DNA of 5,026 bases from Chitinophagaceae bacterium (GTDB taxonomy: Bacteria; Bacteroidota; Bacteroidia; Chitinophagales; Chitinophagaceae): contig CANCKV010000301.1 in the NCBI GenBank assembly GCA_947378615.1, positions 1-5,026 on the forward strand, read 5' to 3'. How positions within the stretch are numbered: position 1 is the stretch's first letter; each line of letters opens with the position of its first letter. Positions 1-4,914 of the stretch are shown one piece after another. Below the pieces are notes generated by a model that saw nothing but the letters and a program-made list of their open reading frames with translations, was not told the origin of the DNA and did no database searches. The position numbers were made by a program, and so were the translations under genes.

Positions 1-382
1 TTTCAGATTGAGGCTCAACACCATCAACTGCACTAAACAAGGCAATCAAACCATCTAATACACGCATAGAACGTTCTACTTCAATAGTAAAATCCACGTG
101 ACCAGGAGTATCGATAATGTTAAAATAGTAATCTTTAGTGTTTGCATCAGCAACTCCCTTAATAGTAGGGAATTTCCATTGGCAACTAACTGCCGCAGAA
201 GTAATTGTGATACCTCTTTCTTTTTCTTGCTCCATCCAGTCAGTAGTAGCAGCACCGTCGTGCACTTCACCTATCTTATGAATCATACCTGTGTAGCGCA
301 AGATACGCTCGGTAGTAGTGGTTTTACCTGCATCAATGTGAGCGGCAATACCGAAGTTGCGTTGTAATTTCAAATCCGCCAT
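1..382 (-). CDS. fusA: Elongation factor G, N-terminal part (cut by window edge)
   Basis: EF-G is the cytoplasmic translational GTPase that drives tRNA-mRNA translocation and, with ribosome recycling factor, splits post-termination ribosomes. The minus-strand frame from the ATG at 382 is open to the window edge (127 codons of a protein of about 700 residues). It contains the G-domain motifs in order: P-loop AHIDAGKT (residues 14-21), switch I RGITIT (56-61) and DTPGHVDF (91-98), the last holding the histidine needed for GTP hydrolysis. The opening [20 protein letters not shown] is typical of Bacteroidota EF-G. The start follows directly from homology; only a weak purine stretch (aaagag) precedes it. 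The upstream neighbour is not rpsG, so this gene seems to be first in its transcript rather than the third gene of an rpsL-rpsG-fusA string. No frameshift or missing key residue is seen. Confidence 0.97.
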   Translation of the reverse strand, partial: MADLKLQRNFGIAAHIDAGKTTTTERILRYTGMIHKIGEVHDGAATTDWMEQEKERGITITSAAVSCQWKFPTIKGVADANTKDYYFNIIDTPGHVDFTIEVERSMRVLDGLIALFSAVDGVEPQSE

Positions 383-446
383 AACTCTTTGTTATTATTG
401 TTTGTTTATTTTCTAAATTTTGAATACACTTTTTTAAAAAGCGGTG

Positions 447-479
447 CAAAAGTAGGGGTTTAGATTATATAATTGTCAG
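447..479 (-). promoter_or_regulatory. Bacteroidota-type promoter for fusA
   Basis: Read on the minus strand, TACTTTTG (447-454) matches the Bacteroidota -7 consensus TAnnTTTG and is followed by CACC. CTGACA (474-479) lies 19 bases upstream and resembles the -33 element (TTG-type) at an acceptable distance. The box is about 65 bases from the fusA ATG, leaving a leader of roughly 55-60 bases. The match is by eye; no transcription start is known. Confidence 0.6.
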
Positions 480-516
480 GCATGCCAAATTCATTTATAA
501 TTTTAGTAGAAAAAGG

Positions 517-617
517 GAATATTGAAAATGGAAAATGGAAACTTCAACAAGTAACCTTTAGTTTTCAATTTTTAATTTCACTCATAACTCAAGCTTATAA
601 CTCATCACTCATATTTC
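517..617. repeat. AT-rich short direct and inverted repeats between fusA and the deamidase-like gene
   Basis: The word GAAAATG occurs twice in tandem (524-537). An imperfect inverted counterpart lies at 561-579 (GTTTTCAATTTTTAATTTC). Just after it, the heptamer ACTCATA or ACTCATC is repeated at 580-586, 600-606 and 607-613, with a diverged copy ACTCAAG at 587-593. This type of low-complexity repeat is common between genes in Bacteroidota. It is downstream of the 623-1264 gene, but no G+C stem followed by T residues marks it as a terminator. Confidence 0.45.
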
Positions 618-622
618 AGCTC

Positions 623-1264
623 TCATCGCTTAAACGGTGATCCTCCGTTCTTTAGTTTATTAAACTCAATTCTTGTTTTTTCTATCAATAATTTATTTTC
701 ATTAATAAATTGTTCTCCATCGGGTGCAACGCCATTGATACCTGCAAGTCCTTCAATTGTCCAACGATAGTTTTCTTGATTTCTTAAATACCAATTGTTT
801 TGCTGAATATTATCTGCTGCAAAAATATAGCAGTTGCCCTGTTTAATTAGATTATAACTATAAGGGGATTCAGTTACATTATCTGCCCAAACTTCGATTG
901 ATTCACTTTGCTGCAAGGTAGCGGGATCTATTATATAGAAATAAATGCTATTATTTATCGAGACAGGAATAGCAGTCGCCACATGATAATTCCATAAATT
1001 ATTGAGTGTCCCTTGTTCTCCCTTTAAGAATTGACCACTGAAGACCCATGCTTTGAAATTGGGAACTCGCCATTGATCCAAAAGGATACAGATTGCATTC
1101 GCCCTGTCCTCGCAGTCATTATGTGCGTCATGCCATTTGAATAGCCAATGTTTCTTGAAAAAGTCAAAAATTATATTAGCTTGTTCAATTGTGAGGTGAT
1201 TGTCAAAATATACTTCATCTGAAAGAGTCGCCTCAAAATATGTTTTTAGTTGCAGTCCATTCAT
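623..1264 (-). CDS. Protein-glutaminase-like protein (putative glutamine deamidase), no signal peptide
   Basis: This 213-residue protein has the catalytic layout of protein-glutaminase (Gln_deamidase_2-like, papain/transglutaminase fold). A Cys sits in HNDCEDRANAI (Cys51), a His in LWNYHVATAI (His94) and an Asp in FYIIDPATL (Asp113). The spacing and surrounding residues (C-x2-RA, W-x-YHVA, hydrophobic-DP) resemble the Chryseobacterium enzyme, which deamidates protein-bound glutamine to glutamate. Family membership is recognised by eye, and substrate and activity are unknown. Unlike the secreted Chryseobacterium enzyme, there is no signal peptide or pro-region: the N-terminus MNGLQLKTYFEATL is polar, so a cytoplasmic location or non-Sec export is implied. 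The ATG at 1264 is the first possible start after an upstream in-frame TGA near 1380; neither a Shine-Dalgarno nor a good TAnnTTTG box is seen. It stands alone, with long spacers on both sides. The C-terminal about 40 residues are charged and probably helical. A different papain-like amidase is the main alternative. Confidence 0.68.
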   Translation of the reverse strand: MNGLQLKTYFEATLSDEVYFDNHLTIEQANIIFDFFKKHWLFKWHDAHNDCEDRANAICILLDQWRVPNFKAWVFSGQFLKGEQGTLNNLWNYHVATAIPVSINNSIYFYIIDPATLQQSESIEVWADNVTESPYSYNLIKQGNCYIFAADNIQQNNWYLRNQENYRWTIEGLAGINGVAPDGEQFINENKLLIEKTRIEFNKLKNGGSPFKR

Positions 1265-1528
1265 GCGTCTAAAAATAGGGTATTTGAATATTATAAATCC
1301 ATTAAAATCTTTAAATAAAGTTATAAGTATTAGGTAATAGGTTTTAATTTTTATTTCGTTAAAATAAAATGATTCTAGTCATATTTAATAAGATAATTAT
1401 TTAGTTACTCATGTTGCGCAGCATTTAAACAAAAAATAAAGATTTACCACATAGTGTGAAATGAATCCAATGTCATTAAGTTAAGGAAATTCATTTTGGC
1501 GGGAATTACCATAAACACAGTATTTCAT

Positions 1529-1605
1529 TGTCATTCTCTTCGAAAATCACCAAGACTGTCACACAGAGGCAGTAATTAGAGGTTCTCAAGTTTTTTGAAA
1601 TGACA
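1529..1605. repeat. Weak inverted pair beginning TGTCATT
   Basis: TGTCATT at 1529-1535 is mirrored by AATGACA at 1599-1605. Beyond the seven bases the arms are only loosely alike (left continues CTCTTCGAAAATCACC, right in reverse complement continues TCAAAAAACTTGAGAACC). It fits the opposing TGTCA pattern of the neighbouring pairs, but alone it would be weak evidence. Confidence 0.3.
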
Positions 1606-1634
1606 GTATTTACAACAAAAAAAAGTTTCTCGAA

Positions 1635-1703
1635 TGTCTCCCGCAGGGATCTCTAACACAATAAACAGTTGTTTAATTTTGGTTATATCCCTACGGGATG
1701 ACA
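1635..1703. repeat. Inverted repeat pair with TGTC-TCCCG-AGGGAT arms
   Basis: The left arm (1635-1657) reads TGTC, then TCCCGCAGGGAT, then CTCTAAC. The right arm (1681-1703), in reverse complement, reads TGTCATCCCGTAGGGAT followed by ATAACC. Each arm also holds its own small palindrome (TCCC-GCA-GGGA and ATCCC-TAC-GGGAT). The spacer between arms is 23 bases. Such G+C-containing palindromes in an AT-rich spacer look like copies of a dispersed intergenic repeat facing each other; copies elsewhere in the genome cannot be checked here. Confidence 0.6.
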
Positions 1704-1768
1704 GCTAGAGTAAAACAAAATAGCTGATTTCTTCGTCTTTTAAATGCATTTACACATTTTTCAAAAAA

Positions 1769-1842
1769 GATGTCATTAGCAGCCTGTCGAAGTGCAAGCA
1801 ACTTACATTTCAACCCGATTTCGACAGGCTCAATCTGACACC
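1769..1842. repeat. Inverted repeat pair with perfect 11-bp core AGCCTGTCGAA
   Basis: AGCCTGTCGAA (1781-1791) is exactly mirrored by TTCGACAGGCT (1820-1830). The arms extend outward to 23 bases with mismatches: left G-A-TGTCA at 1769-1775, and right, in reverse complement, G-G-TGTCA from 1842 to 1836. The loop is 28 bases. The core word is one I recognise as frequent in Bacteroidota intergenic DNA (from general familiarity, not a search). No T tract follows on either side, so a terminator role is not favoured. Confidence 0.65.
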
Positions 1843-1879
1843 CATATTTTCGATTAGTATGCTTAAATTAATGACATTC

Positions 1880-1898
1880 GAAATGAAACCTTCATTTC
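1880..1898. repeat. Short perfect hairpin, 8-bp stem and 3-base loop
   Basis: GAAATGAA (1880-1887) and TTCATTTC (1891-1898) are perfect complements around ACC. It lies about 50 bases downstream of the transporter stop on the minus strand and within the right end of the larger inverted repeat. The stem is AT-rich and no run of T follows, so it is at best a weak terminator or RNA 3'-end stabiliser. Confidence 0.45.
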
Positions 1899-1948
1899 TC
1901 ACTATATGGAACCATTTTTTTGTAATTTTTGAACTTGCGTAAGGAGAG

Positions 1949-2953
1949 TTAGTTGAACTGAAGGATTATCGCTAGTGTAAACACAGAAATCATTAACCAA
2001 AGTATTAAACCTTGCAATAAAGGTTTGATTCCTACAGACAATAGTACTTGTTTGGATAAGCCACTCCCTATGAGAAATAATGTCAAAGTCAATCCTGATT
2101 TTGAAATATTGGTGATTATATGATTGATTAGTCTAAGTATTGGAAAGTAAGTGTTGATAAACATGGCAACGATGAAAAATAGAATAAAATAAGGAATCTT
2201 CAATTTACTATGCTTGTTTTTAAATACAAAAGAAGAAATGATTGCCACAGGTAAAATCCATAATGCTCTTGCCAACTTAACAGTAGTTGCCACTTCTAAG
2301 GCTGTGTTTCCGTATTTACTTGCTGCACCAACTACAGAACTTGTATCGTGAATAGCGAGTGCACACCACAATCCAAATTGTGTTTGAGAAAGGTGTAACA
2401 TACCTCCTATGAAGGGGAATAAGAATAAGGCAACACTATTCAAGATAAATATGGTTCCTAAGGCTACAGAGATTTGCTTTTCTTCTGCCTTGATTACAGG
2501 CGATATCGCAGCAATTGCACTTCCACCACAGATAGCGGTTCCACTAGAAATAAGGTAAGCTGTTTTCTTATCAATCTTCAAAATCTTGCCCAAAAAAAGT
2601 CCAGCGGCAAGGGTCGTAATGATAGAAATTACTGTAAAAATAAATCCCTCTTTTCCTGCTTTAAAAGCGTTGCCTACATTCATTCCAAAGCCTAACCCGA
2701 CTACAGATAGCTGTAAAAGCAAGTGTGTTGCCTTATGATTTAGATGTATGAAAGGATGTCCGATATATTGAGCAACAATCAATCCCATAATTAAAGCGAT
2801 AGGAGGGGAGATGAGTGTAGAAAAGCAAAGCCCCGCAGCTGCGATGAAAATGATTTCTCTGTATGGAAAACTTTTCGGTAAGAAAAGCCTTGTTGTCTCT
2901 ACATCTGTATTTGTATTGCTCATTTTGATGAAATTTGATACTGCAAAAATCAT
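1949..2953 (-). CDS. YeiH-family putative sulfate/sulfite exporter (UPF0324)
   Basis: This 334-residue inner-membrane protein belongs to the YeiH/UPF0324 family (Cons_hypoth698), whose members are annotated as putative sulfate exporters and linked to sulfite handling or sulfonate breakdown. About ten hydrophobic segments are visible, beginning near residue 34. Family signatures are present: GTAICGGSAIAA (138-149), AIHDTSSVVGAA (200-211) and TVKLARALWILP (224-235). Length is close to family norm (about 310-350). The first ATG is at 2953, but an internal ATG at 2923 (residue 11, MSNTNTDVE) is equally plausible and may be the true start: neither has a Shine-Dalgarno, and the first ten residues carry no family feature. 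The gene starts 39 bases after the LysR stop on the same strand, so it is probably in its operon and controlled by it. Substrate is inferred from family and neighbour, not proven. Confidence 0.88.
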   Translation of the reverse strand: MIFAVSNFIKMSNTNTDVETTRLFLPKSFPYREIIFIAAAGLCFSTLISPPIALIMGLIVAQYIGHPFIHLNHKATHLLLQLSVVGLGFGMNVGNAFKAGKEGFIFTVISIITTLAAGLFLGKILKIDKKTAYLISSGTAICGGSAIAAISPVIKAEEKQISVALGTIFILNSVALFLFPFIGGMLHLSQTQFGLWCALAIHDTSSVVGAASKYGNTALEVATTVKLARALWILPVAIISSFVFKNKHSKLKIPYFILFFIVAMFINTYFPILRLINHIITNISKSGLTLTLFLIGSGLSKQVLLSVGIKPLLQGLILWLMISVFTLAIILQFN

Positions 2954-2992
2954 CTAATCTAAGTCGTGAGAGAAATCGTTAATAGTGATGTG

Positions 2993-3889
2993 TTATAACC
3001 TAAAGTTATACTGACGGGCATATTTCATAAATAAATCAGGCAATGCAGCCGCTTGACCATGTTCTTGAATGAAGTAAAAATTGCGTTCTATAGATACTCC
3101 TTTAATATCAATTATAGTCAGTTCCTTTCTTTCAAGTTCCTTCAAAATGGAGTGAATGGATAAGAAAGCCATACAATCTGCATTTAAAAGGTATCTTTTG
3201 ATGCTTTCGGTACTACCTAATTCCATTTCTATTTTTAGGTCTTCAAGCCTAATCCCGATTGGTTTCAGGGCGTGTGAGATGACTTCTAAAGTTCCTGAAC
3301 CAGGTTCCCTTAATAGGAGAGGTGTTTTTAGTAATTCATCTGCTGTTATCACTTGTTTTTTGGCCAATTTGCTTTTGGTATTTGCTACCATTACTAGCTC
3401 ATCCTTGATGAATTCAGTGTATTTGAATTGACTGTTTTTAGATTGTCCCTCTATTATTCCCAAATCAATTTGCTTGGCATTCAATGCCTGTTCTATTAAT
3501 TCCGTATTGTTGATAGTGAGTTTTATCTTTAGGTCTTTAAACTTCTGATGGAAAGCCGCTAATACGGGTGGCAAAACATATTGTGCTACTGTGGTGCTTG
3601 AACCAATACGCAAAATTCCACTGTGATGTTGTATCAACTCATTCATTTCAAACTCAAGGTTTCGATAGATGGCAAATAATTGGTTCGTGTATTGAAGTAA
3701 GGTGGTACCTGCAGGTGTGAGTTTGATTTTAGTCCCTTTACGTTCAAACAATTTTATTTTGAAATGGTGCTCAATTTCATGGATATGCTTCGTAACAGCG
3801 GGTTGAGTAATGTGTAATTCTTCTGCTGCTTTAGTGAAATTCAAGCGATTGGCAACTGTATTAAAAACTAGTAGTCTAAAATCAAACAT
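2993..3889 (-). CDS. LysR-family transcriptional regulator, CbbR/YeiE-like
   Basis: A full-length (298-residue) LysR-type regulator. The N-terminal winged helix-turn-helix spans about residues 1-60, with the recognition region NFTKAAEELHITQPAVTKHI (17-36) and the wing ending LTPAG (57-61). A linker helix follows to about residue 88, then a periplasmic-binding-protein-like effector domain (about 92-295). IGSSTTVAQYVLP (95-107) and LREPGSGT (193-200) are typical of the CbbR/CysB/YeiE branch, whose effectors are small anions or metabolites. YeiE of enterobacteria is reported to respond to sulfite and is encoded beside yeiH; the same partner sits directly downstream here. The start at 3889 gives the usual LysR N-terminus and lies 15 bases after the methyltransferase stop. 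In E. coli the pair is divergent, whereas here both genes run the same way, so the regulated site should be upstream of the whole unit. The effector is inferred. Confidence 0.93.
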   Translation of the reverse strand: MFDFRLLVFNTVANRLNFTKAAEELHITQPAVTKHIHEIEHHFKIKLFERKGTKIKLTPAGTTLLQYTNQLFAIYRNLEFEMNELIQHHSGILRIGSSTTVAQYVLPPVLAAFHQKFKDLKIKLTINNTELIEQALNAKQIDLGIIEGQSKNSQFKYTEFIKDELVMVANTKSKLAKKQVITADELLKTPLLLREPGSGTLEVISHALKPIGIRLEDLKIEMELGSTESIKRYLLNADCMAFLSIHSILKELERKELTIIDIKGVSIERNFYFIQEHGQAAALPDLFMKYARQYNFRL

Positions 3890-3904
3890 CTTTATTGATA
3901 ATTT

Positions 3905-4504
3905 TTATTTCTTTTTAATGCCTACATATCTAATTACTTCTGCCTTACCCTCATGCAATTTACCTTCTCTTAAATCTGTTTGAACGTTTTGAATCATTTC
4001 AGTTTCTAATTCAAGAAAATCTTGCAATATCATATCAGTTGTATAAAGTAGATCTAAATCCTTTGGTCCGCCGGATTTGTTTTTAAGTTGCAGCGGATGG
4101 AAGGCTTCTAAAATTATCTTTCCACCGGGTTTCAACCAAGAAATAGCTTTTTTATGAATGATTGTTCTTATCTCTGTGGGGAAGTGTGCATATATAAAGG
4201 CAACAATATCGGCTTCATTTTTAGGATATGATACTTTAATAGCATCTTCAATAATATAACTTATGTCAATTTTTGTTTTTCCTGCTAATTGTAATGCCTT
4301 ACTTTTTCCTGCAACACTCAAATCAAAAGCCTCCACTTCCCATCCTTTAGTTGCTGCATATACTGCATTTCTACCTTCTCCTTCGCAGGGTAGAATTAGC
4401 TTGCCTGTATTTAAATGTTCAATTTGTTCAGCGAAAAACACATTAGGTTCTTTTCCATAAACATAGATTTTTGCTCCATATCGCTCATACCAAAAACTAC
4501 TCAT
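3905..4504 (-). CDS. Class I SAM-dependent methyltransferase, TehB-like
   Basis: A 199-residue soluble methyltransferase of the Rossmann (class I) fold. It opens with FWYERYGAKIYVYGKEPN (residues 4-21), the hallmark of TehB-like enzymes. SAM-binding motif I is LILPCEGEGRNA (36-47), the acidic residue ending strand 2 is Asp61 in AFDLS, a later acidic site is EDA (86-88), and LKPGGKIILEAF (124-135) is the strand after the active site. The C-terminus GKLHEGKAEVIRYVGIKK (181-198) is also conserved in this group. TehB itself methylates tellurite and selenium compounds, and relatives act on thiols or other small molecules; the substrate here is unknown. It is the first gene of the likely operon with the LysR and YeiH genes. 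The ATG at 4504 matches the family N-terminus; only a weak purine stretch precedes it. Confidence 0.88.
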   Translation of the reverse strand: MSSFWYERYGAKIYVYGKEPNVFFAEQIEHLNTGKLILPCEGEGRNAVYAATKGWEVEAFDLSVAGKSKALQLAGKTKIDISYIIEDAIKVSYPKNEADIVAFIYAHFPTEIRTIIHKKAISWLKPGGKIILEAFHPLQLKNKSGGPKDLDLLYTTDMILQDFLELETEMIQNVQTDLREGKLHEGKAEVIRYVGIKKK

Positions 4505-4518
4505 AATTTCTATTTTAA

Positions 4519-4536
4519 TTCTTTGAAATCAAAGAA
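4519..4536. promoter_or_regulatory. Operator-like inverted repeat upstream of the methyltransferase
   Basis: TTCTTTGA (4519-4526) and TCAAAGAA (4529-4536) are perfect complements separated by AA. The site lies 15 bases upstream of the methyltransferase ATG and about 39 bases inside the presumed transcript start side of the TAnnTTTG box. It could be an operator for the LysR product or another regulator, or a leader hairpin. The symmetry is seen; the function is inferred. Confidence 0.4.
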
Positions 4537-4574
4537 GTGTTCATTTTTAAAGATTAAAAACGATTATTTTGTTT

Positions 4575-4582
4575 CAAAAGTA
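4575..4582 (-). promoter_or_regulatory. Promoter -7 box for the methyltransferase-LysR-YeiH unit
   Basis: On the minus strand TACTTTTG matches TAnnTTTG exactly and is identical to the -7 box of fusA in this window. It is 70 bases upstream of the methyltransferase ATG, giving a leader of about 60 bases. No convincing TTG-type -33 element is found 17-23 bases further upstream, so strength or dependence on an activator is open. Confidence 0.42.
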
Positions 4583-4736
4583 GTTAAAGGTAAGTCCTAA
4601 TATGGTTTCTTTGTTTTTATTTGTTCTGATATAAGTAAAACAACCTAATAATGTTTAATAATATTGAATTTTACTATAATAATTGGGAGGTTGAATTTGG
4701 AAAAAAAGAATGAATTGGAGAATTGTATTTTGTATA

Positions 4737-4914
4737 AAAAAAGGTTACTACTCAGGAGGTTTACCACAAAGCCAACGAAGAAAAACAAGGAACACAACGA
4801 CTTCTTTTAAAATGATTGACAGGTGAGTATCTAAAAAGTATACTATTCCTTGAGTTTATTTGTTCAAAACCTTGTGAACCTAGTGGTAAAAATATCTGAG
4901 TAGTAACCTTTTTT
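4737..4914. repeat. 178-bp element with perfect 19-bp terminal inverted repeats
   Basis: AAAAAAGGTTACTACTCAG (4737-4755) is mirrored exactly by CTGAGTAGTAACCTTTTTT (4896-4914). After a 4- or 5-base interruption the arms pair again: TTTACCAC (4760-4767) with GTGGTAAA (4883-4890), and further in CAAGG (4786-4790) with CCTTG (4870-4874). The interior has no gene. This is the shape of a miniature inverted-repeat element or large dispersed palindrome. No transposase is present, and no flanking duplication could be identified. Its right end coincides with the beginning of a toxin-like reading frame. Confidence 0.75.

Larger units (their letters stand above)
1451..1905. repeat. Element bounded by an outer imperfect inverted repeat, about 455 bp
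   Basis: The left end has ATAGTGTGAAATGAA (1451-1465) and AATGTCATTAAGTTAAG (1469-1485). The right end, read in reverse complement, has ATAGTGAGAAATGAA (1891-1905) and AATGTCATTAATTTAAG (1862-1878). The two blocks match at 14 of 15 and 16 of 17 positions. On the right they are separated by an extra nine or so bases that form a hairpin. Long matching termini around non-coding DNA suggest a decayed miniature mobile element or a composite of dispersed palindromic repeats. No transposase gene and no clear target-site duplication are visible. Confidence 0.6.
1265..1948. other. 684-bp gene-free spacer containing nested inverted repeats
   Basis: No convincing reading frame, tRNA or CRISPR array is present on either strand. 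The part nearest the deamidase-like gene (1265-1440) is simply AT-rich. The part from about 1443 to 1905 is packed with short inverted repeats, several beginning with the word TGTCA and arranged in nested opposing pairs; they are listed separately. The last 43 bases before the transporter stop codon show nothing recognisable. Confidence 0.75.
4505..4899. other. 395-bp AT-rich spacer with promoter elements and a 178-bp palindromic element
   Basis: The first 80 bases hold the operator-like repeat and the TAnnTTTG box described separately. Between about 4590 and 4736 nothing is recognisable apart from a possible 20-codon frame (4651-4713) with no support. From 4737 onward the spacer is occupied by an inverted-repeat element. 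Confidence 0.6.

Noticed and set aside
98..367. Plus-strand 89-codon frame, and a minus-strand 64-codon frame at 76-270
   Set aside because: Both overlap the unmistakable EF-G coding sequence in other frames and resemble no family.
1769..1842. Rho-independent terminator of the YeiH gene
   Set aside because: The 28-base loop, lack of a T run on either side and distance of over 100 bases from the stop codon do not fit.
1265..1948. CRISPR array or tRNA in the repeat-rich spacer
   Set aside because: Repeats are inverted and of different sequence with no regular spacer length, and no cloverleaf could be drawn.
2474..2695. Plus-strand 73-codon frame
   Set aside because: Lies antisense inside the YeiH-family gene; composition is a shadow of that gene.
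3156..3431. Plus-strand 91-codon frame
   Set aside because: Antisense to the effector domain of the LysR gene with no start signal or family resemblance.
4263..4600. Two plus-strand frames (65 and 61 codons) over the methyltransferase start
   Set aside because: Antisense to a well-supported gene and its promoter region; no recognisable protein features.
4651..4713. Possible 20-codon plus-strand peptide
   Set aside because: Too short, AT-biased, with no ribosome binding site or known counterpart.
4753..4760. CAGGAGGT, a strong Shine-Dalgarno-like sequence on the plus strand
   Set aside because: No start codon follows at a usable distance, and Bacteroidota rarely depend on such sites; it is part of the inverted-repeat element.
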